NCBI GenBank assembly: GCA_963851245.1
Contig: CAWKOH010000010.1
Location: 124,001 to 188,000 of the forward strand
Direction: 5' to 3'
Length of the DNA: 64,000 nt
Source of the DNA: CAWKOH01 sp963851245
Lineage (GTDB): Bacteria > Actinomycetota > Acidimicrobiia > Acidimicrobiales > Palsa-688
Shown: positions 26,961 to 36,146 of the stretch, piece by piece
How positions within the stretch are numbered: position 1 is the stretch's first letter
Layout: each line of letters opens with the position of its first letter
Notes under the pieces: model-generated
What the model was told of the DNA's origin: nothing
Databases searched by the model: none
The model's input: the letters and a program-made list of their open reading frames with translations, nothing else
Position numbers and translations under genes: made by a program

Positions 26961-26999
26961 TGCCCCTCCTCGCTCCGAGCGAGCTGAAGTCCATGGTTG

Positions 27000-28682
27000 T
27001 CATTCTTCGATCTGCGTGTTGGTGGCACCGGCGAGCACGTACTTCATCACCTTGCCCGACGCGGTGCGAGGGAGGGCCTCGGTGGTGATCACGAGCACCA
27101 CCGGCACCTTGTACGACGCCAGTTGCGCGGCGCAAAACTCGCGCAGTTCGTCGGCGTCGACCTCGGCACCGGGGCGTACCACCACGATCGCCTTCACTTC
27201 TTGTCCGTAGACCATGCTGTCGATGCCGAACACCGCGCTCTCCACCACCTCGGGGTGTTCGTCGAGGCGGTTCTCGATCTCGAACGGATAGATGTTCTCG
27301 CCGCCGCGGATGATCAGATCCCGCACCCGGCTCGAGATGAAGATCAGGCCGTCCTCGAAGCGCCCGAAGTCCCCCGTCCGCACCCATGCACCGGGCCGGA
27401 CCGTCTCCTTGGTCGCCACCGGGTTGTTCCAGTAGGCCGGGATGTTCTGGGGGCTGCGCACTTCGACGTTGCCATGAGCCCCATCTGCGAGCACCTCCCC
27501 GTCGTCGTCGGTGATGCGGACCGCCACGGTCGGGTATGGCGCCCCCGCGCAGTCAGGCGCGGCGCGCATCATCCAGTGCGTCGCCTGGGCGATGAGACCC
27601 GCCTCTGTCGCGCCGTAACCGCTCTGCGTCCTGCCGACAATGTGGGGAAAGAGGGCCTCGGCGCGGTCGAGGAGATGAGGCGGCGTGGCCGAGCCTCCGA
27701 TGTTGACGCTCCAGATCTGCGTCGGTTCGACGGTGGCGGCGTCGGGATGGTCGAGCAGCTTCATCACGTGGGCGAGTCCGCCGAGCCACATGTTGATTCC
27801 CTCGCGCTTGGTGAGGTCGACGGCGGCGGCGGCGTCGAATCGACCCAGCAGCCAGACGCTCTTGGACCCGAGCTCGACGCCACCGACCACGGTAGAGAGA
27901 CCTGACACGTGGAACAGCGGGAACACGGCGAGGCGCACGGGCTGCGGCGCCGGGCGGTCTAGCCCGGCGAGGTACGCACCGCGCGCCGCACCGTAGGGCT
28001 GCAGGTGGATGTACGCGATTACGGCCCGGTGCGACAGGATCGCCGCCTTTGGCCGGCCCGTCGTGCCGCTGGTGAAGAGCAGCTCGAACGGGTCGTCCTC
28101 GTTGATCTCGACCTCGGGCAGCTCTGTCACGCCGGCGACCGGTATCTCATCCCAGTTCCGTTCGATGACTACCACCGGCATGGCGACGTCGTCGCCGTCG
28201 AGGCGAGCGCGGCGCTTCTCGTCGGCGACGAGGAGATGCGGCGTCGTGACGTCGAGGGCGTTGCGCATCTCCTCGCCCGTCCACCAACCGTTCATCGCCA
28301 CCACGACGGCATCGAGCACCGCGCACGCCCAGAACGTGAGGATCCACTCCGGACAATTTGCGGCGCAGATGGCGACCCTGCTGCCTTTGCCGATGCCGTA
28401 CCGGTCACGTAGGCCAGCCGCGACTTCGGCCACCTCGACGATCAGACCGCTGAAGGTCTGCCGCCGGCCGTCGGACCAGACATAAAGATCGGCGTCGCCA
28501 TAGGTGCGCGCCCCGTGGAGCAACAGCTCCCGCAGGTCGGCGTGACGGTGCTTGAACACTCCCATCCGTACCCCGAGGACGTCCTCTTCGACGATCTCGT
28601 AGCGTTGGCCGGGCGCGGTGAGCGCGGCGTCGGCCTCGAAAAGCTTCTGCAGGCGGGCGTCACCGCCGAGTTCGGTCGTCAT
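27000..28682 (-). CDS. AMP-forming acyl-CoA synthetase
   Basis: 560 residues of the ANL adenylate-forming family. FTSGTTGRPKAAILSHRAV is the P-loop (A3), YGATEAG the A5 motif, VRTGDFGRFEDGLIFI A7, RDLIIRGGENIYPFEIENRL A8 and PRTASGKVMKYVL the catalytic Lys (A10). It activates a carboxylic acid via acyl-AMP. ATG 28682 has AGGAAGGAG upstream. It heads the minus-strand set of epoxide hydrolase, double CaiB and two damaged hydrolases. Confidence 0.93.
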   Translation of the reverse strand: MTTELGGDARLQKLFEADAALTAPGQRYEIVEEDVLGVRMGVFKHRHADLRELLLHGARTYGDADLYVWSDGRRQTFSGLIVEVAEVAAGLRDRYGIGKGSRVAICAANCPEWILTFWACAVLDAVVVAMNGWWTGEEMRNALDVTTPHLLVADEKRRARLDGDDVAMPVVVIERNWDEIPVAGVTELPEVEINEDDPFELLFTSGTTGRPKAAILSHRAVIAYIHLQPYGAARGAYLAGLDRPAPQPVRLAVFPLFHVSGLSTVVGGVELGSKSVWLLGRFDAAAAVDLTKREGINMWLGGLAHVMKLLDHPDAATVEPTQIWSVNIGGSATPPHLLDRAEALFPHIVGRTQSGYGATEAGLIAQATHWMMRAAPDCAGAPYPTVAVRITDDDGEVLADGAHGNVEVRSPQNIPAYWNNPVATKETVRPGAWVRTGDFGRFEDGLIFISSRVRDLIIRGGENIYPFEIENRLDEHPEVVESAVFGIDSMVYGQEVKAIVVVRPGAEVDADELREFCAAQLASYKVPVVLVITTEALPRTASGKVMKYVLAGATNTQIEE

Positions 28683-28814
28683 GGCTCCTTCCTCGATTCC
28701 CCACCCTCAGGTTACGAGTGCACGCGCACGATCGAGGTGCTTCGGGCTGTCGAAGAGCGGCTTGTCTCGCACGGAGAGCGCGAGCGTAGCCCAGTCGCCG
28801 CCATCGGGACGGGA

Positions 28815-28975
28815 AGCGGATGGGCCAGCTCGCGTTCCACGGTTGCCAACAGGTTGACCGCCACCGCGCCTCGTAGCTCAGCGAGCGGTCCTGACCGGTC
28901 ACTACCTTGTCGGCCAGCAGCTCACGGACCGCCACCAGCACCTCGCGAACGGTGGCGACAGACGCGTAACGGCAG
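28815..28975 (-). pseudogene. DUF6285-like remnant with frameshift
   Basis: The gap 28683-29009 has no intact gene. On the minus strand VATVREVLVAVRELLADKVV then LSYEAR in one frame joins VAVNLLATVERELAHP in the next at about 28866. Together they resemble DUF6285 proteins (AVREFLE... YHARVAANALAIVERELE), which usually lie beside acyl-CoA dehydrogenase and phosphotransferase genes. Neither partner is present here. One base change restores the frame, but both ends are missing. Confidence 0.5.
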
Positions 28976-29009
28976 GCTGAGGCTCCCGACCAGGTGCAAG
29001 TCGGAGGAC

Positions 29010-29279
29010 ATGGCTGACGGATCGTCCTTTTACGGGCAGGAGGGTATCCGCCGCGTCTACGCGTTGACCCTTGAGCACCTACCACATTTTCGACTGAGGT
29101 GCGACGCCTCGTTCGGGCAATCGAGCCGCTACGCGAAGGGGTTGACCATGTGGGCAACTGTCGGCGGCCAGCCGCGGGCAGTACGCGGATCGTCATTATG
29201 CGTGATCGACGATCGCGGTCGAATCGCCGAGCGACGGGAATACTGGGACAGCCACTCCCTGTACGGCCCCGAGCAATAG
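29010..29279 (+). CDS. SnoaL/NTF2-like protein, probably truncated
   Basis: ATG 29010 follows TCGGAGGAC; 89 residues. YGQEGIRRVYALTLEHLPHF, a beta-rich centre, and DRGRIAERREYWDS are typical of SnoaL-like cone folds (G-x-E-x-I-R...F and D-x-x-GRI-x-x-x-x-YWD). Full members have 120-140 residues, with an N-terminal helix lacking here. The neighbours are remnants, so this may be a fragment too. Function not assignable. Confidence 0.5.
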   Translation: MADGSSFYGQEGIRRVYALTLEHLPHFRLRCDASFGQSSRYAKGLTMWATVGGQPRAVRGSSLCVIDDRGRIAERREYWDSHSLYGPEQ

Positions 29280-29314
29280 GCTCGCTCTTCACTTGCCTGC
29301 CGCCGTCGCCGACC

Positions 29315-29886
29315 TCAGTACGGTTTACCCTCGGGATCGAGGTAATCCTCGGACGCGATCCGCTCGGCCACCAGTCGCCGGTATTCCGTGTCGTCCAGGC
29401 CCAGGATCTCCTTGAAGACGTATTCGTTGTCCTCGCCAAGCGCTGGAGCGCCGCGCTCCCAGGTCAACGGAATCCCACGGAACGCCTGCCCACCAGATCG
29501 CTCCACGCGTAGCCGGCGTAGGACCCCATCGCCCCGAAGCCAGTGATGGCGACCACGGACAGCCCTCGCCGGCTAGCCATGATTTCGTCGGCAGCTAAGC
29601 CCCATTCGCCCAGCCCCGCCAGGCCGGGCGCCTCCACTACCAGATCTGCCCCATCAACCAGCTGCAGCAGTTCCTCGGAAGCGGCGCCCGAACGCTCCAC
29701 GGCCACGCTGCGTTTGTTCGTGTTCAGATTGGCAAACGCTCCCAGATCGGCCCGCAGGGGATCTCCTTCCGGCGGCTCCACCTTCACGACGTCGGCGCCC
29801 AGATCGGCGAATACCTTGCCGCACCAACTGGTCGCCACGCCGAATCCAACCTCAACGACAGCGATATCACTCAGCGCCTGTCGCAA
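29315..29886 (-). pseudogene. CaiB/BaiF CoA-transferase with large internal deletion
   Basis: The first 130 residues (SDIAVVEVGFGVATSWCGKV, FADLGADVVKVEPPEGDPL, LNTNKRSVAVERSG) end near 29500. The family C-terminus follows in another frame (GGQAFRGIPLTWERGAPALG, FKEILGLDDTEYRRLVAERI). About half of a normal 390-residue protein is gone, including the central domain. Start TTG 29886. It follows a truncated SDR on the same strand. Confidence 0.75.
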
Positions 29887-29928
29887 GTATCCTGACCTCG
29901 CTGATCACCAGCGTTCATGGTGGTCACC

Positions 29929-30059
29929 CTAACGTTCCACGCCTTTGTAGCGGATGCATGGACCTGCCAAGGCGTCGAGTCGGCGCGCCACCTGGCCGTT
30001 ACTGGTGCCGGCGCCGGAGATGGCGACGACCTTTCGTGCACCGTTCCCGGGTCACTCAT
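29929..30059 (-). pseudogene. SDR N-terminal remnant
   Basis: ATG 30059 opens with MSDPGTVHE; after one frameshift near an AAA run the sequence reads KVVAISGAGTSNGQVARRLD, resembling the TGxxxGxG cofactor loop of SDRs, and ends at TAG 29929. Only about 43 residues remain. The GATATC site at 30087 lies 28 bases upstream. Confidence 0.4.
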
Positions 30060-30086
30060 ACGTTACCCCCAGATTTATCCATTATC

Positions 30087-30099
30087 GATATCAGTGTCA
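30087..30099 (+). promoter_or_regulatory. GATATC-type near-palindrome, site 4
   Basis: GATATCAGTGTCA in the gene-free stretch 29887-30262, between the minus-strand SDR/CaiB remnants and a plus-strand hydrolase remnant. Weakest match to GAYRTCGAYRTC (two differences), but it keeps GATATC and GTCA at the same spacing. Confidence 0.35.
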
Positions 30100-30262
30100 A
30101 CGCCACGCTACCACTCGGTGGTCGTCGCAAGTAAGATCGCGTGGGTGGCCAGAATGGTCGCCACGACCACCCGGGCAATGCTTTGGGATTCCTCACGACT
30201 TTGGCCGACATCGACATCGGTTCCCACGTACGATTTGGTCTCGTTGTAGAGGAATCGGAGAC

Positions 30263-30675
30263 ATGGATTTGGTGTTCGCCAGGCGAGGCGAAAGCGTCGG
30301 CGGCTCGGAGATGGGAGTGACGACGGATCGCCGGGTGAGGGAGACCGGCGCCTGGCCTTCACTCGTCCTCCTCGTCCACGACACCCTCGGCTCCGGCCGA
30401 CCATTCGACCGAGTCGCGGACGGGCTCGCGTCTGAGTTTCGCATGCTTTGGTACGACCGCCGCGGCTATGGCGAATCCGCGACGCTGCCGTCGCAAACGC
30501 GACGGTCGAACGTAGCATCGATAATGCCTTCGCCATCCTCGATGGCCTAACCGCCATGGTCAGGTCGACCCCGAGCATCAACACGAAGTGGTTGACACCG
30601 ACACCCTCGTCAAGACGGGCGCGAGCTCGCGGATGTCCAAAATCACTCGAAATCCCGGGTCATTCGTCGTTCTGA
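30263..30675 (+). pseudogene. Alpha/beta hydrolase, N-terminal remnant
   Basis: ATG 30263 follows ATCGGAGAC. PSLVLLVHDTLGSGRPFDRV is the oxyanion strand (HDT for HGT) and FRMLWYDRRGYGES the next strand of the fold. At about 30500 the frame changes: VERSIDNAFAILDGL belongs to the following helix, after which similarity ends. No serine elbow is left. Confidence 0.55.
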
Positions 30676-30720
30676 CACCGTGGTCCCTCCTTCCCGGGCC
30701 CGAGCGGCTAGAACTGGCGT

Positions 30721-31674
30721 CTACTGAATGAACAGAGGCTGGACGAGCGCTCCGGTCGCTTTTGGGATAGGAGGCGTGGGCACGATAAAGGCACCCTCGG
30801 AGCGCCCGGTGCGCTGGACCTGCCCTGCAGCGGGACCGAGATAGCAGTTGTCGATAAGCACCATACCGATTGCCGGGATGAGCAGGTGCACGCAGAAGGT
30901 AGCCTCCGCGTCGTCACTCGGAAAGCCGTCGAGGAAATCCCAGGCGAGCATCGATACATCGTGTTCGGCGATCCACCGCGCCGCACCCTCACCCGCTCCG
31001 GGAGCAGCCGAACCCGTAGCGACCGCTTCCAGATCGATAGCGCCGCCTGACGCTTCGAACCGATCGCGGCCCATGTAGAGAAGCAGTGCGTCGCCCGGAG
31101 CGAACTCGGCTCCTTGTCGGGTTAGCGCGGCGTCGATGTCGTCGCCCGAGACGAGGTCTCCGGGCAGCACCCAACCCGTATCCCTGACCGCCGGGATGTC
31201 TACAAGCACACCACGAGTGAACAGGCCGTGATCGGCCAAGTCAGCGACGCTCGGGGCGTTGGGGTCGTCGACTGCGTAGCCGCCGTACCATTTACCGCCC
31301 CGGCCCATGTGGTTGAGCGCATCCATATGGGTGAAGTTGGTGCCGTGGGGCTCCACGTGAGTCACGTCAGAGCCGTGCTCCAAGGGCTTCGCGAAGGGAG
31401 ACCGGGTACCGTACGCTTCCATCTGACCGTAGGCCAGATCCACCTGAATACCTGGCGCTCCCGACTCCACATGAGACCTCAGAGGTCGAGCCAATTGGAC
31501 GCACAGCCCCTCTCTGATGGCTTCGGCCGCCCGACGACGCGCCCCCTCGTCGATAAGATTGGCGGTGCCTCTCCGGTCACCCTTGCCAAAGCGTGCCTCT
31601 GCCGTGAGAGCGTCGATCCAACGCCCGAACTCTTCGTTCGGCTTATTCGACTTGTCTCTTGCCGTCATGGACAT
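30721..31674 (-). CDS. Cyclase family protein (kynurenine-formamidase-like fold)
   Basis: 317 residues. HGTNFTHMDALNHMGRGGKW is the metal-binding motif of the cyclase/formamidase family (HxGTHxDxPxH type), GVLVDIPAVRDTGWVLPGDL and GDALLLYMGRDRF are usual, and a late His lies in FCVHLLIPAIGM. Family members hydrolyse N-formylkynurenine or related amides or lactones; actinobacterial copies with this N-terminus often sit with amidohydrolase-2 genes, as here. ATG 31674 is 42 bases after the amidohydrolase stop. Confidence 0.85.
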   Translation of the reverse strand: MSMTARDKSNKPNEEFGRWIDALTAEARFGKGDRRGTANLIDEGARRRAAEAIREGLCVQLARPLRSHVESGAPGIQVDLAYGQMEAYGTRSPFAKPLEHGSDVTHVEPHGTNFTHMDALNHMGRGGKWYGGYAVDDPNAPSVADLADHGLFTRGVLVDIPAVRDTGWVLPGDLVSGDDIDAALTRQGAEFAPGDALLLYMGRDRFEASGGAIDLEAVATGSAAPGAGEGAARWIAEHDVSMLAWDFLDGFPSDDAEATFCVHLLIPAIGMVLIDNCYLGPAAGQVQRTGRSEGAFIVPTPPIPKATGALVQPLFIQ

Positions 31675-31716
31675 CCTTTCGAATCAGGAGACGCCGGTCG
31701 CGCTCCCTCGGTCACT

Positions 31717-32544
31717 TCAGGTAGAGGTGCTCCGCCCGCATGCCCGGGCCACGTTGGCTCCGAGCACATTGGCTCGGTCCTGATCGGTGATTGCCGCACT
31801 TTCGATCTGCGACAGCGCGACCGGCTTGGAACTGTCTCCCTGCGGACCATAGTTGCTCCCCGAGCTGAAGCACAGGGTCGTGGAGCCGTTCCGCTCCACC
31901 CATTCCTGCACCGAGATGTAGCAAACCGGCCCTCCCATGTCCCAGACGACATTTGGAGTCGCAGCTGCTGTCATGAGAGCGTGTCGTCCCCGCTCGTAGG
32001 TCCAGAAGCCATCCATCGCGAGGAACGTCATATCTGGGAAATCCTGGGCCAGGCGTTGCAGGCGCCAATGTGCTTCCATGCTGGACTCCGCGTTCACGTG
32101 AACAAGCGGGACGAGTCCGAAGGTCGACATCCTCTCCAGGGTCGGCCACATCCACCTGCTATCGATGAAGCAGCCCTGGAAGCGGTGGTGCCATGCCACC
32201 CCTGTCAGGCCTATATCGTGGATCCGGTCCACCTCATCCACACCCGCCGGCCCGTGCATCGGTTCGGTCGTTCCGAACGCCGCGAACCGGTCCTTAGCGT
32301 AGGCTCCATATCGAGCCATCCGGTCATTGAGCCGCACCGTGTCACTGAGCCCGCCGGCGCGGAGATAGCCGTGAGTCGGCTGCAGTATCGCCCAACTGAT
32401 GCCCAGAGCGTCCATGTACCGTATGCGAGCGTCTGCGTCTCCCTCGACGCTCGGCTCGTTCAACGTCACCTGGCCGTCGAAGGACAACGCATCGGACAGC
32501 GTTCCGACATGCTGGTGGGCGTCAACGATCACTGTGGTGACCAC
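31717..32544 (-). CDS. Amidohydrolase family 2 protein
   Basis: VIVDAHQHVGTL is the first metal motif; ARIRYMDALGISWAILQPTH, LVPLVHVNAESS and TFLAMDGFW follow the family barrel. The late hallmark SDYPH is replaced by FSSGSNYGP, and NVLGANVARACG closes the protein. The start is uncertain: GTG 32544 or 32532 place it just before the metal motif; the frame continues upstream to 32655 over the end of the binding-protein gene, without a start signal. Roughly 276 residues. It is probably in one transcript with the substrate-binding protein upstream and the cyclase downstream. Confidence 0.75.
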   Translation of the reverse strand: MVTTVIVDAHQHVGTLSDALSFDGQVTLNEPSVEGDADARIRYMDALGISWAILQPTHGYLRAGGLSDTVRLNDRMARYGAYAKDRFAAFGTTEPMHGPAGVDEVDRIHDIGLTGVAWHHRFQGCFIDSRWMWPTLERMSTFGLVPLVHVNAESSMEAHWRLQRLAQDFPDMTFLAMDGFWTYERGRHALMTAAATPNVVWDMGGPVCYISVQEWVERNGSTTLCFSSGSNYGPQGDSSKPVALSQIESAAITDQDRANVLGANVARACGRSTST

Positions 32545-32576
32545 TTCGGGGACATCTGATTCGTCGGTGTTGACGA

Positions 32577-33836
32577 CTATGCGCTCTTCCCGGGCACGAG
32601 GGTCCCACAGATCGGCTGCGCGCCTTGCACGACATGGAAGGAACTTCCCGACCACTGGACGACGTAGGTGCAGTTGGTGGTGGTTCCATTCCCTCGCTGG
32701 TCCATGGCAAATCCGATCGGGTGGCTGCCGTACAGGCCGGCGGCATCGAAGCTTCGGATACCCAACATGGCGTTTATGAACTGTGCTTGGGTTGGATGCG
32801 CCCCGGCCAACTTGAGCCCATCGACGAAGGCGACCACCGACGCGTAGGCGTGATACTGCTCGAACGTGATCTGGTCGGACGTCACACCAGCGTAAGTTTG
32901 CATGGCGTTCGCGAACTGTTGAGTCGCGGCCGTGTTCAACTCGATCGGCTCGTAGGCCAGAAGGAAATACGAACCCTGGGCGGCTTGCTCGGTCGCCGGT
33001 CCTGCGCCACGGAGGTCACCCCCGTAGCCGGCAGCCATGATCGGCGCCTTCAGTGAAACTCCCTCTTGGCGCAGCCCGTCGATTATGGCGAAGGAGGTAC
33101 TCTGCTCCAGTTCGCCGATGAAACTGTCCACGCCTGCCTGTTTCATTGCGAGTACTGCGGGCCCGACGTTTGTGCTGCCGAAGGGAAAGCTCGTGTTCAG
33201 ATACCCCACCTTCAGCCCTGCCAACTGCGCCGAGATGGCAGAAGCTTTGGCAGCGGCCGCGGAGGCGGGCGAGATGCTGTAGCCGACGGCTCCGAAGTTG
33301 TGCGCCCCGAGGAGCGACAGGAGCTGGCCCGTGGTGGTGAACACCTGACTGTAGTTCGTCGATCCGAACACCGAGAACATGTTCTTACTGGTGATCCACT
33401 CGGTCGAGTCGATGTTGGCACCTATCACCGGAATGTTCTTTGACGTGAGGAAAGGAGCAGCAGAAAAACCTATGCCCGAGATCATGATGACGGCGAACAC
33501 ATGGTCCTGATCCACCAACTTCTGGGCTGCGGTCAAAGCGCCCGCCGGGGAACTGCCGGTATCCGCCACGACGTACTTGATCTTGTAGCCTTGGGAGTTG
33601 TACAAGCCGACTCCCGCTTTGATCCCATCCGGGACACTGTGCTGAGTATTCGACAGCACTCCGGTCAGATCAGTCAACACGCCGATCGTATAAGTGGGAC
33701 TCGAGGCGCCGGAAGACCCGCTCGAGCCACTCGAAGATTTGCTCGAGGCGCTCGAAGACTTGCTCGAACCGCACCCCGCTGCCAATAGAAAGGCCGCCAC
33801 CAATAGAGCGGTCCATCGTACGCCCTTGCGTCGCAT
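32577..33836 (-). CDS. ABC-type branched-chain-amino-acid-like substrate-binding lipoprotein
   Basis: About 419 residues from ATG 33836. LLVAAFLLAAGCGSS is a lipoprotein signal with lipobox, followed by a Ser-rich linker (roughly residues 22-45) encoded by imperfect short DNA repeats. YTIGVLTDLTGVLSN and GALTAAQKLVDQDHVFAVIM identify the LivJ/Peripla_BP_6 group. It captures a small molecule outside the membrane. No permease or ATPase gene is nearby, so it must use components from elsewhere or act as a sensor. Close paralogue at 52842. Confidence 0.88.
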   Translation of the reverse strand: MRRKGVRWTALLVAAFLLAAGCGSSKSSSASSKSSSGSSGSSGASSPTYTIGVLTDLTGVLSNTQHSVPDGIKAGVGLYNSQGYKIKYVVADTGSSPAGALTAAQKLVDQDHVFAVIMISGIGFSAAPFLTSKNIPVIGANIDSTEWITSKNMFSVFGSTNYSQVFTTTGQLLSLLGAHNFGAVGYSISPASAAAAKASAISAQLAGLKVGYLNTSFPFGSTNVGPAVLAMKQAGVDSFIGELEQSTSFAIIDGLRQEGVSLKAPIMAAGYGGDLRGAGPATEQAAQGSYFLLAYEPIELNTAATQQFANAMQTYAGVTSDQITFEQYHAYASVVAFVDGLKLAGAHPTQAQFINAMLGIRSFDAAGLYGSHPIGFAMDQRGNGTTTNCTYVVQWSGSSFHVVQGAQPICGTLVPGKSA

Positions 33837-33904
33837 CCTTCGGCCCCCAATCGCTAAGACTGTCAATGCCAGCTCACCACAGCCGCGAACAGTAATCCCC
33901 AACC

Positions 33905-33917
33905 GATATCGATGTCA
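33905..33917 (+). promoter_or_regulatory. GATATC-type near-palindrome, site 5
   Basis: GATATCGATGTCA, 69 bases upstream of the binding-protein start, an exact fit to GAYRTCGAYRTC. The rest of the gap 33837-34207 holds only a short open plus-strand frame without recognisable similarity. Confidence 0.5.
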
Positions 33918-34207
33918 ACGCAGACCCCGCCCTGGTCACAGACTCGGCTGTGCACATGGATGCCGAGAACGCCGTCCGTGAGCCGTGTCCCCAAAGGCGT
34001 GACTATTATGTCGACAAGCGCAAACTCCTCCAGGCACGCCCCGAAGCGGTCAAGTCCGTACCATCAAACGGCTTGATGAGGTTTCACGGATCGGAAGCTC
34101 TCGCCCGATGAGGACCAACGACCTCCCACCGGCCGCCGCGAGATGCTCGAGTCGTGAAGTGTGTCGTTTCCCTCGCTGATCGCCATTCTGCCCGACTGCA
34201 TTGGCGT

Positions 34208-34867
34208 CTAGAGTTGTTCCACAGCCCCTGATGCGAGGAGCCATTCGATCTCCGCTTCGCCGAGCCGAAGGTCCTCGCGAAGAATCTCGAGCGTATGCTC
34301 GCCGGCGGCGGGTGCGTGCCGGCTGTACCGGGTCAACGCCACCCCGGGGGAATGTATGGGTGAACCGGGGAGCACGCCGGTCAGGCCGTCAATCTCGGCT
34401 TTGGTAAAGAACTGTCGCGCCGCCAGATGTGGGTCAGGGATGAGGTCGGCTGTGCTCATAACTGGGAATGCCGCAAAGTCGAGGTCCCGCAGCGACCGAG
34501 CAGCATCCTCCTTGGAGCGACTGGCGGAGACGCGCTGCACCAAGCCCGGGAGGTCGTAGAGATCCGACCCCGAGGCGGCGGTCAGGAACAGCCCGTCCCC
34601 ATCATCAGCCCCGAGCTCGGTGTCGGACGCGGTGACCGCGACCCACTCGTCACGGTCGCGGCACCGAAAGACGCCATCGACGGTGCGGGCCGGGCCATCC
34701 TCTTCAACCAACGCGCCCTTCCGGTCGAGCGAGGCTTCCGCGATCTGCTCCCCCACCAAGGCCACGGCCGCTTCGACCTGGGAGATGTCGAAATGGCACC
34801 CCGCCCCGGACTGCTCACGCTCCCTCAGGCCACGAAGGGCGCACAGCACACCATACGTCGCAGCAGC
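34208..34867 (-). pseudogene. CaiB/BaiF CoA-transferase, C-terminal remnant
   Basis: The last 220 residues are present: TYGVLCALRGLRERE, AGCHFDISQVEAAVALVGEQ, RCRDRDEWVAVTAS, DLIPDPHLAARQFFTKAEID and GEHTLEILREDLRLGEAEIE. A TGA at 34870-34868 closes the frame, and the whole N-terminal half with the catalytic Asp is missing. The break point is directly against an unrelated aldo/keto-reductase end on the other strand. Confidence 0.8.
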
Positions 34868-34874
34868 TCAGAGG

Positions 34875-34964
34875 CTCGGCTTCTCGGGGGAAGAGCTCAT
34901 CGAGATCGACCGATACGCGGTCGAAAGCGGTATCGACTTGTGGCGAGGGCCGGCTACATCATGA
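34875..34964 (+). pseudogene. Aldo/keto reductase, C-terminal remnant
   Basis: The plus strand encodes LGFSGEELIEIDRYAVESGI then DLW and a stop, which matches the end of AKR proteins of the L-glyceraldehyde-3-phosphate reductase group (FSADELAAIDRYA...INLW). Nothing of the barrel remains. From 34965 to 35183 no gene is recognised. Confidence 0.5.
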
Positions 34965-35183
34965 TTTCAACGCTGCATACGGCCATCCAACCTGCCACGG
35001 CTAGCTACATCTCACCTACTGCACCGCGTGCCAATCACATCCCAGGAAGGGTCGCCGACCGCATCGTCGTGATCACCCAACTCGCCGAAGCCCTAGACCG
35101 TGGCCTCTTGGAGCTGCCCCCAGAGATCGTACCGGTTGCGTGGTGGCAAGCGCGGCTCGGCACCACCGGATAGGGAGCCCACA

Positions 35184-35330
35184 ATCTGCGCGAAGGGTGT
35201 GGACCTGACCGGTGATGATGGTCCGCTCACAGCTATGGTGCGCCGGGTGTCGCAGACCGGCCTGGAGACCGAGATGACCGATCATCTAGGCTACGAGCCT
35301 CACGCTGCACGGGGCATGGGGGTGCGGTAA
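35184..35330 (+). mobile_element. IS256-family transposase, N-terminal remnant
   Basis: The frame reads ICAKGVDLTGDDGPLTAMVR, then RVSQTGLETEMTDHLGYEPH, the typical start of IS256/Mutator transposases (EGVQLTGDGGLLTALT..., LEAEMTDHLGYEKHD). It is cut after about 49 residues and no DDE domain or terminal repeats are visible. It shows that a mobile element once inserted here. Confidence 0.7.
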
Positions 35331-35381
35331 AGCGACGTAGCGCTCGGAACGAGGCGGGATCAGAAGACCCGGGGTTTGGAC

Positions 35382-36146
35382 ATGAAGATGCTGGAAGGAA
35401 AGGTCGCGATCGTGACGGGGGCCGGATCGGGGGTCGGCCGCGGGGTGGCCATTGCTCTGGCGCGGGCTGGTGCCCGGACGATCGTGTCGAGCCGGACGGT
35501 GGCTAAATGCGAGGCAGTTGTCGAGGAGATCGCGAAGACCGGCGGCGAGGCCACCGCGGTCGAATGTGACGTGCGGTTTCGGGATCATATTGACAGGTGC
35601 GTGGCCCAGGCGGTCGAGACGTATGACGGGATCGACGCCCTGGTTAACGCGGCCGACGATCCCCGGGTCGATGTACCGTTCCTAGAGACCACCGAAGAAG
35701 TGATGCTCGCCTCGTGGAACACAGGCGTAATGGGCACCTTACGCTTCAGTCAGGCGGTCGTGGCGCACATGCGGGACCGGGGTGACGGCTCCATCGTGAA
35801 TGTGGCATCAGGAGCGGGGCTGCTGGCTCCCGCCGGGATGGGTGCCTACTCGGCCGCCCAGGAAGCCATACGGTCGCTGACCCGCACCGCTGCCATCGAG
35901 CTCGGGCCGCTCGGAATCCGGGTCAACGTCATCTGTCCGGTGGCATCGAGCTCCGAATCACTAAACCGCTGGGTCACCCGTGATCCGGAACGCCTGGCCT
36001 CGTACGTGGCCCACACGCCGCTGCGGCGGGTCGGCGATCCGGTCGACGACGTGGGCGAGGGCGTCGTCTTCCTGTGCGGCCCGCAGAGCCGGTACGTCAC
36101 CGGGACCACGCTGATGCTCGACGGGGGTCGCGCCTACCTGCGGTGA
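35382..36146 (+). CDS. SDR-family oxidoreductase with catalytic Lys replaced by Gln
   Basis: 254 residues from ATG 35382 (TTG 35376 possible). TGAGSGVGRGVA is the cofactor loop, CDVRFRDHID and VNVASGAGLLAPAG are in place, and LMLDGGRAYLR ends the protein. The Tyr-x-x-x-Lys motif reads YSAAQ, so Lys is Gln (CAG for AAG), and the usual NNAG reads NAAD. The rest is well kept, with normal codon use. It could be inactive, structural, or altered by one base error. The next gene on the strand is the amidohydrolase at 36416. Confidence 0.85.
   Translation: MKMLEGKVAIVTGAGSGVGRGVAIALARAGARTIVSSRTVAKCEAVVEEIAKTGGEATAVECDVRFRDHIDRCVAQAVETYDGIDALVNAADDPRVDVPFLETTEEVMLASWNTGVMGTLRFSQAVVAHMRDRGDGSIVNVASGAGLLAPAGMGAYSAAQEAIRSLTRTAAIELGPLGIRVNVICPVASSSESLNRWVTRDPERLASYVAHTPLRRVGDPVDDVGEGVVFLCGPQSRYVTGTTLMLDGGRAYLR

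Noticed and set aside
31228..32559. A 443-codon plus-strand frame
   Set aside because: Antisense to the cyclase and amidohydrolase; no recognisable domain.
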